Shown here in pieces: positions 42,263 to 54,759 of a stretch of 64,000 nucleotides of DNA. This DNA is from Immersiella caudata (lineage: Eukaryota > Ascomycota > Sordariomycetes > Sordariales > Lasiosphaeriaceae). The notes beneath the pieces were generated by a model. That model made no database searches, was not told the DNA's origin, and saw nothing but the letters and a program-made list of their open reading frames with translations. The DNA lies in contig JAULSU010000002.1 of NCBI GenBank assembly GCA_030512335.1, forward strand, positions 4,092,001 through 4,156,000, read 5' to 3'. Both the position numbers and the translations under genes were made by a program. Numbering within the stretch: position 1 is the stretch's first letter; the number at the start of each line of letters is the position of its first letter.

Positions 42263-43810
42263 ACTTCATGTCCATTATTCCACTTCAAATAATGTTGGAA
42301 AGCAGCCGGTGTTTGCCACCTAATAACCATCTCGCCGACAACGGACGGCCAAACTACACCATCTCCTCTCTTGTCCTTAGTCCACCAATGCGCCGAGGAG
42401 GAAAGCTCGGGGTCTTGCACGCCAAATCCACATACTCCATGGGTTGCTAACTCGCTGGTATACCATTCACAAAAGAGACTCCGATCGATGGATTGGGAGC
42501 TCTTCTGTGGTACCTTCTGTCTAAACCACTGCGCAGTCACCTGAACTAGAATGCCGAGGTTAAGGAAAGGGGCAATGTACGACCACTCCATGTCGGCATG
42601 GATTCTGCTTTCCACCCAATCGATTGACTTAGGGGCTGCCGCGCAAAGATAAAAGCAAAGATATTTGGCCGGAAACGGGGTACTGTTGCTAACCGGCAGT
42701 AAGAATCTTGCATCCCTGGAGCTACCATGTCGTGGGACTGTGAGCCTTTGCTGGTTCGAATTAATCCCAGGAATGCTCCTCAGCTGTTCGAGCCCGCCAG
42801 ACGTAAGCCCGCCAGATGTAAGGGGCATTGCCGGGGTAGAGAGACTGCCATTTTTCTGAGGCAGGGTATATGGAACTGAGGCGCGTTCGTCAGTGATATC
42901 AGCACGAGGGGCATCTATCACCGCGGTTATATGCTGTTGGGAAAGCTGAAGGCCGTTCCTGGGTACAGGTAAGGATGAGGCGGACGTCGAGCGTTGAGCA
43001 GTGATGGTCCCTACGGACGCCGATAAGGGATGTATCGGGGCAGACGGATCCGAGACAGTGCTCTGGTCATCCAGAGCGTTTGGGAGCGTCCTCGGTACAA
43101 TGCTTGCTCTTTGAGGCCAGGTGTCCCCGAACCGCAGCGGACCTGGGTATGGTTGTCAACGAGTTCAGCTCTCCGGTTCATGGAGGATTTTAGCTCACCA
43201 TTGTTAAGTGACGATTCTGTAGCGGACCTAACGGAGCTTGTCATCTCTAGGCGGCTTTTCAGCGCTTTGAGGGACGTGAGGGCTCTACAAATATTCGAGG
43301 TCACGGACTCTAGGTCCGTGGGGGTTGGGAAAGCATGTGCCGTGTCGGGAGAACGGGGACACGCCCATCGCATGAGGATATTGTAGGTCCATTGTATGTC
43401 TGAAATGACCGACTCGAGATGTGTGTTATAATGGTTCGCAGGGGCTGCGGAGGAATGCGCCGTTTTAAAACATCCTCCATTTGGGGCCGTGGTGATCAGA
43501 GACGTCACCGAGGTCGTTTGGTTGAGACTTTTTCTGTCCTGACCGGTGACTTCCGGTAAATTATTTGTCAGTTTATGAGACGAGGTGGAGTAGGGACCCT
43601 ACTTTCTATGTCGACAATGGTGTCAAAGCGAGGTCTACGCTGCACCCGGACCTGTGGAACGCATATCCAGTTTCTCCGCTTGCAATTTGAGCACGGGGCG
43701 CGATGCGACGGATCAGTTGGTTTGCATTCAAGATGTTTCTCTTTACACTGCTTACAGCGGGCAGGCTCGGTGGGCTTGGGCATCATGGGCTGGGTAGTGA
43801 ATGTTGACAC
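42259..43810 (-). CDS. Zn(II)2Cys6-type protein, spliced
   Basis: Exon 1 starts at 43810. It encodes C19-x2-C22-x6-C29-x10-C40-x2-C43-x6-C50, a full fungal Zn(II)2Cys6 cluster, with KEK/KRR basic residues. The first intron lies in about 43535-43605, but its ends are not certain: a GTCCCT..GTCAG or a GTAGGG..GGAAG junction both keep the frame. Exon 2 ends at 43199 (GTGAGC donor). The intron 43143-43198 ends CCCAG, and exon 3 is 43142-42259, in phase. The total is about 480 aa. The middle has heptad-like Leu/Ile spacing. The C-terminal part is Trp/Tyr-rich and unlike the usual fungal transcription-factor domain. Likely a nuclear regulator, with target unknown. Confidence 0.65.
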
Positions 43811-44400
43811 TTGGCGGAACTGGAGAAAGAGGGCGACTGGATGCGGCTCCTAAAATGGGCGCGCGCGGAGCTAGTCCTAAACGCTAGTACTAAACTGGGT
43901 GCGCCTGGAGACAAGGGTGTGTGGTGCATGGGGGTGAAAATAAATCTGCACTCCTTGCCCTGTTCCAGCCTCAGGCTCCACTCTTGAGTTGCCCAATCTG
44001 CCCGGAAGCGTGAACGCCAACTTTCCCCGAATGAGCTATCAACCCGGATAGCTCGCAAGGGCGGGTTCCCAACACGTTTTTTTATTGAAATGGGGCAGCA
44101 TGTGAACCCGAACTTCACTGCAATCTTCCCCATTCCCCCACGGCCTCCTAACCAACCAAAGGTCTTCTCTTGTCGAGAATGACGATTCGACAGGGCCACC
44201 ACCCTATTAGGCCACTGGCAAAGCTACCGAGAAGCCCAGGCGATCCATCCCGCGCAATAGGGTTGCACGGAATAGCTCCCCGGGGGCACATGGAACCGCT
44301 CCGACCCACGTAGCAAGACCATCCTCAAGTCTTCCAACATTCTCCCCTGCCAACCAGCGCAACAATGTGACGTCTCAATTCTGCTGACTTTGCTTTTGCT
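43780..44400. repeat. Dispersed repeat, copy 2
   Basis: Decayed copy of 36490-37460, with only about one unit of the 54-bp repeat left near 43855-43915. It overlaps the 5' end and upstream region of the Zn2Cys6 gene, so it may supply that gene's promoter. Confidence 0.65.
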
Positions 44401-44575
44401 GGTCTTCTTCACATCCCTTCTTTTAGCTCTTGTTGCTATCAACATCACCTCCTTCCCTCAGTTTTCATGCGGTTCGTTCCAACAACAGCAACTCGGTTCA
44501 ACTCTTGCCCAGTAGGTCGTATTCGCAATACGAGAGGACGTTGGCTAACAGTCCATTACCCAGATTCGGCAAAAA

Positions 44576-45270
44576 TGGATGCACTCAAGCATCTTGTTGC
44601 GAACATACCCGACTGGCTCAAGCGCCTCGAGGAGCTCAATGGCCAAGTCGCAAAACGTCAGGCCGATCTGGCTAGGCAAGCGGAGCCGAAACAATCTGAC
44701 TCGATGAGCCCGAAGCCCACCCAAGAGAATTCACTCCCCAACCAGAGGTGGCCCCGATTGTCACCACCGCAGCTCTGGCTGGTGAGCGACCCAGCCCCCG
44801 ATGGCAGCGCTCCGGTTCGGTCGTGCCGAGGGCGCCATGCCCAAGTTCCGCACCCGCAGTTTGTTGTCTACTACGACAGCTACGTACAGCTTTTCTTTGA
44901 GGAGCTCGTAAAGTTCGTCAGCGCAAGCCGTGGTATGATGCGAAAAGCATGGCTGCCAAGGTGGCACAGATCGAACGCCTCCGAAATGGAGCCAGACGAG
45001 AGTGACGAGGAAGCCGAGGAATCATTGCTCCTCATGGCTCAAGCTGCTTTCAGACGCTCAGTGCATGGCCGGTGCGCAAGGGGTACTCTGGCGCCTGGCC
45101 CACAAGGATATTTGGGACGATCTTGACAGGGGGCAAGAGTTCGTACAAAGTATGTGGGAGCATGCGGCACATCAATTCTTACTGCGCCGAGGAAGTAGGC
45201 AAGATCCGGTGCAGCTATCGACCCCCAACCATGCGGAAGGATCTCCCCGCGCCGACGCCGAAAGCTAAGG
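44576..45270 (+). pseudogene. Decayed copy A of a conserved coiled-coil gene
   Basis: The start MDALKHLVANIPDWLKRLEELNGQ, then a YYDSYVQLFFEELVKFVSASR block, an acidic DESDEEAEE stretch, FVQSMWEHAAHQFL and CSYRPPTMRKDL blocks appear in order. They fall in different frames after about 45120, and spacers are lost. I recognise this as a protein type common in Sordariomycetes, function unknown to me. A second decayed copy lies at 52890-53781. Confidence 0.65.
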
Positions 45271-45839
45271 AATTGACGAAGAGCCGGAGCCTATGGGGGC
45301 AACTGGCTTCGGAGTGGAGCAGTCTCCCGTTCCCGAATGACGTCTTCCTTTAAGGGCAAATTCGAGGTGGAGTACCTAGTCGAATTCGACGAAGAAGACA
45401 TGGGTGCATGAGGAAAACGAAAACGTCTCACGCGATCTGGTGGAGATATGGGGAACGGGGCCGGAAATAGGAAAGAAGAAGGCCTCGAGCATTCACTACA
45501 GGCCGTGGAATGCCCATTTACTGGTGGGACAGCCACTCACCACAACCCCGTTGCCAAACCCAACGCTGCAGGCACTCGGACTCCCCGGAGACATAAGCAC
45601 CACCGAACCAAGGCAGTTCAGCCGCCAAGCGAGTCAATCCAGAACCGCGACCGTTTGCGCCAGGCGGAAATTCGAAATCCCCTTAGCACCGAACACGGAG
45701 CGTTGGCCAACTCTTGGGCCAAGAGACGACCACAACCCCCTCACCACGAGGCTGGAAATCCCTGGTGTCGGCCAACCCGCCCTCGAGGGCCCCATCCCCC
45801 GGCAAGGTCCCGCTGATCAAGTGTTCTCGGTTCAGAAGT

Positions 45840-45950
45840 CATAGATTCTAGATAGGATGAGAACCGCCAACGTGTTGAGGATCTGGTTAAGTGGAGAGGG
45901 TGGCCTGCGAAGTGTTCGCATTCCATCGTCGATGCCCTACTAAAATTGCT
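45840..45950 (+). pseudogene. Chromodomain-like scrap (possible Gypsy remnant)
   Basis: The frame reads DSR-stop-DENRQRVEDLVKWRGWPAK, resembling the chromodomain core YLVKWKGYP at the end of Ty3/Gypsy integrases. The stop is TAG. No integrase or reverse transcriptase is left nearby. Confidence 0.4.
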
Positions 45951-48450
45951 GACCCGAACAACAGGCTTTCGGGGCGGAGCAGCGAATCAAGCCTGTGGTA
46001 ATGGCTCTGAACGTAGGGAGTAGCACTATACGAACTCTTTGCTTCCCGCTCTTAACTGCTTCTTTGTTCCTACTCCCTCCTCTTGTCTATACGCCTCACC
46101 GAGACCTCTGACGGCTTGAGATGACGGCCTTTGAAGTGAATTGTACTCTCCCTCTCGGCTCTGGCGACCGTCGTCGACATGACAGGCATCGCTGGAACGG
46201 GGGTTGATGAGGCTGTCGACGTCGGCGTCGGCGTTGCGGCAGCGCGGTGGTGGTTGTCGAGTCTCGTCATGGCGAAACTGGGTAGGATCACCGCGAGCCT
46301 AGCCCGGACTCCAGGTGCTCCGTCTTTAACGCCCTGACGACCTGCTGTGTGGCCCAGGTCGCGATGACATGGACTGTCTGGGCCCAGAATTTGACTTCGG
46401 CCGTCGCGTCACGCGATGAACAAGCGGAACAGGGAAATGCGGCGTCGATGGGGCGGGCAGAGGGCATCGAGGCGGAGGGTGGCGCGGGGCAAGGGAGCGG
46501 TTGACTATTAACTCGGGTGGTCAGTCGTAGTGAAGTGGAGAGTGCTAGGAAGGAGCCTTTTGGTGGTGCGGTTCGTAAGAACGATTGCTCATCGAGCATG
46601 AGCTGTTGATCTTGCGATGTTTCTGGGATTCGATACTGGCCAGTTGTTGCCTCGAAATTATTCGGTAACGAAGAGACAAGTGGCAAAAGTAGAAGTGCGT
46701 AGTATCACCACTCCCTTCTGAGGCGAATGTGATCCGGTCGTGCTGACCTCAGACACGCGTTGTGCTGCCCCACCGTGCCATCTACCCGCTCCAGCTTTCG
46801 CCTGGGCGTTTTCGCGTGCGGAGCTGTTGTCGGCTATGGCGAAGGTACTGCTTGGGTTGGCGACTGGAGGTCAGTGAGTGAGCTGTTGACATGACCAGTG
46901 CGGGGAGCATAGGGTGTTTGGTTCCACCTCGACGCCGAGCAGGCGAGCAGGCGAGCAGCAAGCAGAGGTCGACAGCGTTGGTGTCGTGATGAAGGTGAGC
47001 CGTCTGAGCAGGTTTGCGTTACGCTCCCCAACACTCTCTTCTTCCGCCCCCACGTTTTGCGATTCTGCCGCATGGAGAAAGCGGTTTGCCAGCGGCCGGC
47101 CCGTCAGTTGAGGCGGGCCCGAACACGCCGCCATTGCGCGCTTTTGACGTCTTCTTCACTGCCGCGCAGATCTTTGAGATGGCTGTAGATGCCCGGGGGT
47201 TTACCGGTCCCGCGATCTCCATTCCACGGAGGGTGGCGGCGCGGATGGCGAGGACAGCCCTTATATTGCTCAAAGCATTCAGGGTCGGGATGGGCGGCGG
47301 GATTTTCGTCGCCGTGGTGTAGCGTGCGCTCGTAATATCCTCCTCTTCGTAAGGCCTATAATAGGGATGGTTTGAGATTAGAATCGGCCACTGGGATAGG
47401 GGAAAGAATGATGGCGCACCAAACGGGGCGTCCGTCCCAGGCAGCGTGCTGGTCGCCAGGAAACCGCGCCGCTTTTGCTTGGATATAGGCATCAAGGCAC
47501 GAGTTGAGATGCGCGTCGAGGTGCGCGTCGTCGAATCTCTAGTGTTGGTGAGCGGAGCGGGCGCAGCTGGCGCAAAGACAAGACAAAACACTTCTTTATT
47601 GATGGGCGCGAATTTAATGCAGGCGATGCTGGCAAAGGGTAAATACTAGAAAATTTGAGGACGCGCCAGAACGTCGCCTCACGCGGCGACCGAGGTGGCG
47701 TCTTGATGATGTGCTTCAAGGGACGACGGCGATATTCAATGGCGAAACTGCGAAACGCATTTCTCCCAGCCAAGGCTATCATAAGTGCCAGTCCCAATGG
47801 CGTGGCCGGCAACCAGCTCACCGTCGATGACGGCGTGGATGACCGTGAGAGGCGCAAGCATGTAGTACACAATTCTGACGACTAGTAGCGGTACAACCAA
47901 TCCCCAAAAGGTCATGCTCTCCGAGTTTGGCAGCGTTCTACAGCGAGGTTGCGCTTCACCCGCTCCAGTTCGCGGTCGGCGAGCGCCCTGGTCTCGGTCA
48001 TACGGCGAGAGATCTTCTCTATTTCCTCGGCGCGGCTGTCCGTGTCCTTCTCGCCTCCTCGCTGTCCGTCATCCCCCTTGTTGTGGCTTTTCTCGAGTCC
48101 TCGCTTATTGGAAGGGCGTAGCGCAGTGCCGAGGCGTTCGTAGAAGTCATCGAGGCGATCAACATGTCTGGATGTTGCAGCCGTACCATGCCAAATTCAC
48201 GTCGGTCGTTTGTGACTTCGTCTTCTTGATCGTGTCTGAGTCTTCTCTTCGTGCCACGTCCCGTGTGCGACCCTCTCTCAGCCTGACTGGACGTATTTCC
48301 GATAGTAATAATATCTTCTCTCCGATCCTGACTGCCCCCAGTACTGTACTGACGGTCTGCGCGATGTCCCTTTCGACATCGGTTTCAGGGGCAAAGCTGC
48401 TGGAGGTTTGCTTGGGGCTATCGCTGACATGGCAATCTTTTCTCAACACT
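45951..48450. repeat. Mosaic of decayed repeat copies
   Basis: Minus frames at 46291-46070 and 46686-46288 contain an LTTRVNSQPL motif and a VHVIATWA motif. The latter recurs on the plus strand near 49375-49410. The 47019-47591 minus frame (190 aa) may be a remnant but has no domain. At 47945-48120 (minus) a coding-like remnant (GLEKSHNKGDDGQRGGEKD, then RRMTETRALADRELERVKR) resembles 54250-54450. Stops and frame changes interrupt all of it. Confidence 0.6.
46500..46545 (-). repeat. Dispersed motif copy (LTTRVNSQPL)
   Basis: Minus-strand member of the family seen at 27338, 30703, 50602 and 60400. Confidence 0.7.
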
Positions 48451-48459
48451 TCTTCCCTA

Positions 48460-49260
48460 CCTACTGGGGTTTAGACGGGAGTCTGAGATGAGATAGCAAT
48501 GTTTCAGGGGTAAGTAAACAAAAAACCCTAACCCTAAGCTTCGCTTTGCCACACCGCGTAAGCTGCTTTACATCTGCAGCAAGCATCAAAAGAAGCAATG
48601 GCCATCAGCCGAATGCAAGGTCACTTTTGGCGCGATGGTAACTTCGTTCAATTACCCACACCCCTCCATCGTCACCAGGCCCACAAACCCAAATGGCGGT
48701 CTCCCAGAAGTTCCAGTATAAATCAAGCCTCAGACATCCGGCATGGGGAGCTGTCGGTAATGCTGCTGTTGGAGAGAATTCTGGAAAGTCGCCATCCGCC
48801 GCTCCCCGCCACCGATACGGTGTGGTAGATGTACTGCGGCAGCAGGCGTCGCCGCCACTGAACGCGGAGGTAGGCTGTGCTGTCGTTGATACAGGCGAGC
48901 CCTGAATGCGCGGAGGTCCTTGTTCGTGAGCGTGGCCCGCAATCGCCGATCCCAACTCGATCGAATTTCGCTGGATCGCCAATGCATGGTGCACACTCAC
49001 GCACAAATACTGCCAACCTAATGTGACCCATTTCGAATACAAGAACATCTTATTGACTGAAGAAGAGCTGAGGAGCTGTGCGGAGAGTGCAAACCAAAGA
49101 CCTACCCGCCATGGGAGATGTGATCAGAAGGGAAGGAGACCAGGGAGCAGAACCTTGTTGATTACTGCATGAGAAGGAATTGGCTGTAATCCCTGCTGCT
49201 TCCCCGGATGTGCTGGGGGCCCTGGCTGCATTAGCCTGTGTCTGGCGCCTACTTGTCAAC
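48460..49260. repeat. Long dispersed repeat, copy B
   Basis: Second copy of blocks in 39340-41570, shorter and more compact. It includes an AACCCTAACCCTAAGC step near 48523-48539. No intact frame. Confidence 0.75.
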
Positions 49261-50601
49261 GCCGATCGACAAAGATCCTCATCCGTGGCGCCGCCTCGGT
49301 GATCGACGCCACATGTCCCCGTTCCGCTTGTTCATCGCGTGACGCGACGGCCGAAGCCAAATTCCAGAGTTAGTCCATGTCATTGCGACCTGGGCCATAC
49401 GTCAGGGCGTTGAGGACGGAGCACTTGGAGTCAACGACCTCCTTGATGACATCGTCGAGTCTCCTATGGCGAAACTGGGTGGGATCACCGCGAGCCTACC
49501 CTGCCGCAATGCCGCGACGCCGGCGCCCGTTATGACTCGCGACTACATTATATATCTCTTTCAGTCGGAGACTAGTAATCACATATCGAATTGCTCTTAC
49601 CGGAACTTGTCGAACTCCGCCGCTACGACCTACTTGCCAAAGCTACCGACAAGCTCCTCCGTCGGTCAGCTGTTGAGAGCTTCGCTGATTGCTTGCACCC
49701 TCTCTGCACCAGTCCCTTGCCCTCTCCGGAGACCCTCTTCCCGCTATCGAGAGCCGCCGCGTCGAACTTGCACGGGACCGCCTTGGCTTGGTAAGACCAC
49801 CGAGAGGTGCCCGTTGTGCTTCCCTGTCCACAGCACGAGCGTTTACCTCGAGGGGCACGAGAACGAGATCCGCCTCGCAACCGCCGCAAGCTGCGCGTCG
49901 CCCAGCCCTCAAGCGTCGCCGACAAGGCCCATCCGCCCCAGTCGGGTGGCTAAAAGCAGCGCATCGGCATACCGACGGGCTCGGCGACTTGGCCCCCTCC
50001 CCTGCACCCGGACCGCCATGCCCCGGCACAACGGCACCAGGAAGCCCATGTACCGCCGTTCGCTGCGCAAGCTTCGTCAAGGCTTAGATCCACGCCAGGA
50101 CCGAGTCCGGGCTCATGTTTATAAATGTTAGCGGCCACTCCCGCTCCACTTTGGTAAGGGTGTGGAACTGGCAGCCGCAGCCGCGAGACTTCAACGATGA
50201 GGCGAGCCTCGTCCCGGCCTGCCGCGAGATGAATCCGCGTTTGACGACGGTTCTGGTCCCGAAGAGTTCCACGAAGGCTACCCCCCAATACCGACGCGCC
50301 ACACTATAAGGACGTCATGACTAGAATCACTCCTCTGGTCAGTCCGCCACTGATCTCTATTGCTCGTCGAATGGACGCACGGCCGAGGTGAAGAACGCGG
50401 CGCCGAGCATGGCGATTAAAGGAGCGGACAGTGTTGCTTCGATCAATTGTGTCCCCTCCCGTCGGCTTTGCTTCAGCGGCGGCGATCGGGCTTATGGGCA
50501 GGTTCGGCAGCTGTTACGTTTTGCAGGTCGGACGGTGAGGGGTCTGCTTGGCAGCATAGGGCCGAGGAAAGCAGACTAAAGGGCGGCGCGGGATAGTTAT
50601 C

Positions 50602-50650
50602 GAGCAGTAGTTGGCTGTTAAATTGGGTTGTCAGTCATTGTGGTGAAGAT
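50602..50650 (-). repeat. Dispersed motif copy (LTTQFNSQLL)
   Basis: Minus-strand member of the dispersed family, directly abutting the end of the 106-aa minus frame. Confidence 0.7.
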
Positions 50651-51783
50651 AATAGTGAGGAAGGGGATTTGTACTTGCTCGAGACGGATGCCTTTTTCAG
50701 CCGACGGCAAGCCCATGCTGGAACAGCGGTCGTATTCCCCCCATGGCGGGCCTTGTCGGCTAGGCTTGAGGAGCTCGGCGACACGCGGCTTGCGGCGTAG
50801 CCTTGTCACCGTCGGCTTCAACTTGCCGTCGTGGGCCATCAAGCGCGCCTTTACTGCGGGACGTGCGACGTAATGCTGGATCGGCGCGGACGACGAGGTC
50901 GTTGACGAGGCTTTCGGTCGGCGTGGCGCCTGCATCAAGCTCTCCGAGGCGGCTCTAGCGACCTTGATACGCCAGCAGCACCGTAGGTCGTTTTTAAGGC
51001 TGCACCTACAGCCTCAACAAATCGGGTCGACGGGCGGAGGAGGCATGGTGTGAACGTCGGGGCACAGGTAGGAGGCGAAAAATGTGCTGTGTGGGATGCG
51101 GAAGCCGCTGTTGCACCTGCGGGAGCGCAGAGTGGGGCAGCACGTGACAATGCCGACCCGCATCGCGCTTTCGAGCCACTGCTCGGTCGCCCGCCTGCCC
51201 GTCTTCGGACCCCCAAACGACGCTCCTTACAAAGGCGACACAAATCGGGGTTCGCGATCCTCCCTCCGGCACACTCTCGGCACACTCTCAGCAGCGACAA
51301 ATCTCCATTCCCGAAGCCCCGCCAGTGCTGCCAGGGCAGCCAGGGCTCAATTCAACACAGCATGCCACTCAGGCGTCCGATGGGACCCCTTTCAGAATGA
51401 AGAAGAGTGGTCATATGGCCTATGGCAAATGGACAACCATCCAGTCGCGTGCGACAGAGGCCATGGAACACCTATTTGCTGGCGTTAAAGAGACTGCACA
51501 CATCACAGTCAGGTCGCCAAACCCAACGCTGCCAGCACAAGACCATCGAAGGAGGTCATTGGCGCGCCTGTCCAGTTCGACTTGCGCAAAGAGTCAGCCA
51601 CCCAGCACGATCCCATCGAGACAAAGCCGCCGGTAGCAGGTACTCGCTGCTACCGACGAAAGGGACACTCGACATCTGGGGGCTTTGCAGAGCTGATTAT
51701 CCGTCACCCGAGCGTGTTCGCCCTTCACACCCAGGGTCGCAATGAGGTGAAGCTCAACACGCTAAGGAACCCGCCTTTATCAG

Positions 51784-52218
51784 GTGGCTCGCTTCCGGAA
51801 ACACCGACTGGCATGTATCGTCTCGGCCTTGGTATCCGGCGCCACTCGCGGTTTCCATATATTTGTGCTGCTCCCAGGGAAACCCGATCGACAGCTTCCT
51901 CATGACCTGCAAACAAGCACTAACCAAGGGGTGCCAGTCTGCGGCAACTGCATATACAAAGGCGTGACCAGTGCCTGCGATGTGGAGGTGCCTACGGAGG
52001 TGTGCCTTCAGGCCAGTTGCGAGGATGAAGGTATCGGTCATGAACACGTCATCCTGCCTCACATCAATCGGGCGCTCGGCAAAAGCCAGAGTATCACCGT
52101 TCAAGCCTTGCTGGCCACTCGTTTCGACAATATACTCGCCTTCGCCATGGCCGACGGTCGTATGGACTACTGGTCAGAGACGGTGCTCATCAGATCATGC
52201 AGGCGGGGACTATTTTAG
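51784..52218 (+). pseudogene. DUF3716-like Cys-rich remnant
   Basis: A 144-aa frame. The part GVPVCGNCIYKGVTSACD resembles the C-x2-C core of DUF3716 proteins, a Cys-rich fungal domain of unknown function. The partner cysteines upstream are missing or in another frame. A NILAFAMADGRM stretch follows and is shared with 28880. Probably a decayed family member rather than an active gene. Confidence 0.4.
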
Positions 52219-52889
52219 AAGCCGCGACCGCCCCCCACCTCGTCCTACCGATGCCTCTGGGGGTTCGCACGGAGGATAAACCACCGACTGGAAATGCGGC
52301 TTTTGCTCGGGCGCTCTAGGGGCGGGGGAAGATGCGGGATTTCGGGGCCACTCTCTCGCCAGTGTGCCGGAGACCGTCGAAGGCGCGCTGGCGGGAGGAC
52401 GGAGAGTGGGTGCGCAAACGCAGCAAGCTTCTCTTGGAGCGGCCATCTGCTAAGTCGACCGATCACCCTCCGCGAGGCGTGCAAATCGAACAATCCAAGG
52501 GAGCGATTGTGAATCAGGTGGTCATTTATCAAGCTCCTTGACCGCCTTCAACATCTACGACCCTCCCGCGATGTCTGACGCCACTCTCAGCCTTGCCTCG
52601 CTCCCGCCGGTGCTGACGACGAGCCTGCCCCAGACTCATACAGCAGGAACCAAGAGCCCGCAGCAGGGTCTCTACGAGAGCGACCCGGAGGCGAGTCAGT
52701 TCCAGCCATTCGTCTTGTATCGAGAGTGAGGACTTCCCCGCCCCTGAAGGCGACTCGCCACGACCAATGCGTGAGGATTACGCGATGAGGAAGCAAGTTC
52801 TCCGGCTTGATTGAAGAGGCTGTGACGGACGTGGACGTTCTCTTTGGGACAGATGCCGTTGACCCACGACCTCTTATGCGGTCACCGCT

Positions 52890-53781
52890 CCAAATCAACA
52901 GTCAGCCTTTGGCACCAGTGGCAAGACTGAGCGTACTCCACAGCTCTACTACGACAGCTACGTACAGCTTTCCTTTGAGGACCTTGTGAAGTTCGTCAGC
53001 GCAAGCCGTAATATGATATGAGAAGCAAAGATGGCTTCCTGGCACAGATCAAACGCCTGGCCGAAATGCAAGTGCCGGACGAGAGTGACGACGAAGAAGC
53101 TGAGCCCATATACCCACACCTTCGGACGGTGCCATTACCCCACTCGAGGCTGGGCCAACCGTTACGAAGAGTGGTGAAGCCGAGGAGTCATTGCCGAGCC
53201 TGCGGTTCATGAGCGCAAGGCGGATGCAGTCTCCAGGTTTACTCATGGCTCAAGCTGCTCCCGGACGCTCAATGTACTCGCCGGCTGGCATGGCAGCGAG
53301 GGGTGCATATGGTCGAGGCGCAATGGGTCCTCCGGGGCTTGATCCACTGGAGAAGGACATCTACGACGATCTTGACAAGGGGCTGGAGTTTGTGCAAAAC
53401 ATGTGCGAGCACGCCGCCCACCAGTTTTTGCGCGATGGCGACTGTGTCGAGGAAGTAGGCAAGATTGCTAGCCGTATGGCCGAGACCAAGGGGCTTGCCG
53501 ACAAGGAGCTTCAGCGGGTACAACACGAAGAGCCAGATACTCTCAAGGCAGCCGAGGACGAGTCCCGCAGGCGCAGCTACCGACCACCCAGCATGCGGAA
53601 GGAGCTTGTGCCGAAAGCCAAGGAATCTGACGAAGAGCCAGGGGATACGGATGGGTGGAGTGAAGCAGTTAATTCTTCAATGTTTTGTCTCCAGTCTGCC
53701 AAAGGGGCTCTGGGAGTCGGGGCGGCGATGAGGAGGAAAATCGCAATCTGTTCCGCGCTCAGCAAACCAATCGCCAGCTAG
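52890..53781 (+). pseudogene. Decayed copy B of a conserved coiled-coil gene
   Basis: The blocks YYDSYVQLSFEDLVKFVSASRNM, a DESDDEEAE acidic part, SLRFMSARRM, LEKDIYDDLDKGLEFVQNMCEHAAHQFL, a long ADKELQRVQHEE coil and RRRSYRPPSMRKEL occur in order. Frame changes fall between the first blocks. The stretch 53191-53781 is open for 196 aa. This copy keeps more of the 3' half than copy A (44576-45270) but lacks the MDALKHL-like start. Confidence 0.7.
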
Positions 53782-54759
53782 ACCTGCGCCATTGGGCACC
53801 CAAGTAGGCCGCTGCTGGGATCCATGGACGGCAAGGCTAGCAGAGCCGCATCGAGGGCTATAACAAGGCTGGGCGTCTTCCCCGACATGACCATAGGGCT
53901 TTCATGGTGTATCTTCAGCATTCAATTCAACTCGTTGACGACCATCACCTGCACTTTGGACTCTCCTGATTCCTCTGCTTCGGGTTAATGGCCTCGAGTA
54001 CAAAACGGATCTTACATACGAATCTGGTAGCCTGGCTCAGGAGAATGCCGCCATGCGTGCTTTTATGGTCTGTCGCGACTTCTCAGTCAGTGGACGAGAC
54101 CGAAAAGAGAGAGCATACACAGAGATGGACTTGACCAACGAACGGGGAAACTTTCGTGACGAGATCTAGGATAGAACAGATTATTCCGCCTTCATCACAT
54201 GTCGATGCACAAGTGACATCGTACTACTCTCACACGCCCACCTCGTTCCTCAATACATATCCTTCTCCCCGTAAATCCGTGTCGTACCCATATCCTTCTC
54301 GCCTTGCTGTCTGTCATCCTTCCCACCGTGGCTCTTCCCGAGACCTCGCTCAATAAAATGGCGTATGCGATCGAAAACGCGGGAAGAAGGCATCGAGGCT
54401 AATACGGCCGAGACGGTCAAGGAAGTCCGAGGACCAAACCGGAACATTCCTACTAACATAATGAGCTGGAGAGGAAGAGAAATACTAGGAACTTACCTAG
54501 AAGGTTGACAGGAAAACTACTTGCTTGTCGGAAGTCATGATTTGTGGTTTGGTGAGATCTGTGCAAAGTGTGTGGTGACAATAGTAATGGAATGACGGGC
54601 GAGGGTTGGATACTTTTATTTCGCACTTCCAGGCTTGCGTACCCTGAACGGAAGACAGGCCGAACGCCCGCATGGAGGAGGCAGGGAAACCCAAGGGCAC
54701 TGGGGCTGCAAATCACAAGTCTCTTTGCTACCTTTCCAACGAGGTGCAGTAGTTCAGCT
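53782..54759. other. Decayed sequence, no gene
   Basis: A minus remnant at about 54250-54450 (RGLGKSHGGKDDRQQGEKD) is related to the one at 47945-48120. Nothing else is supportable. Confidence 0.45.

Larger units (their letters stand above)
49261..52889. repeat. Mosaic of decayed GC-rich repeat copies
   Basis: Contains the segment shared with 46270-46430, in part inverted relative to it. It also holds a minus frame 50938-50618 (106 aa) with an RRKPRVAELLKP motif shared with 29010, a motif copy at 50602, and a plus frame 51784-52218. No intact gene is identified. Confidence 0.65.
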
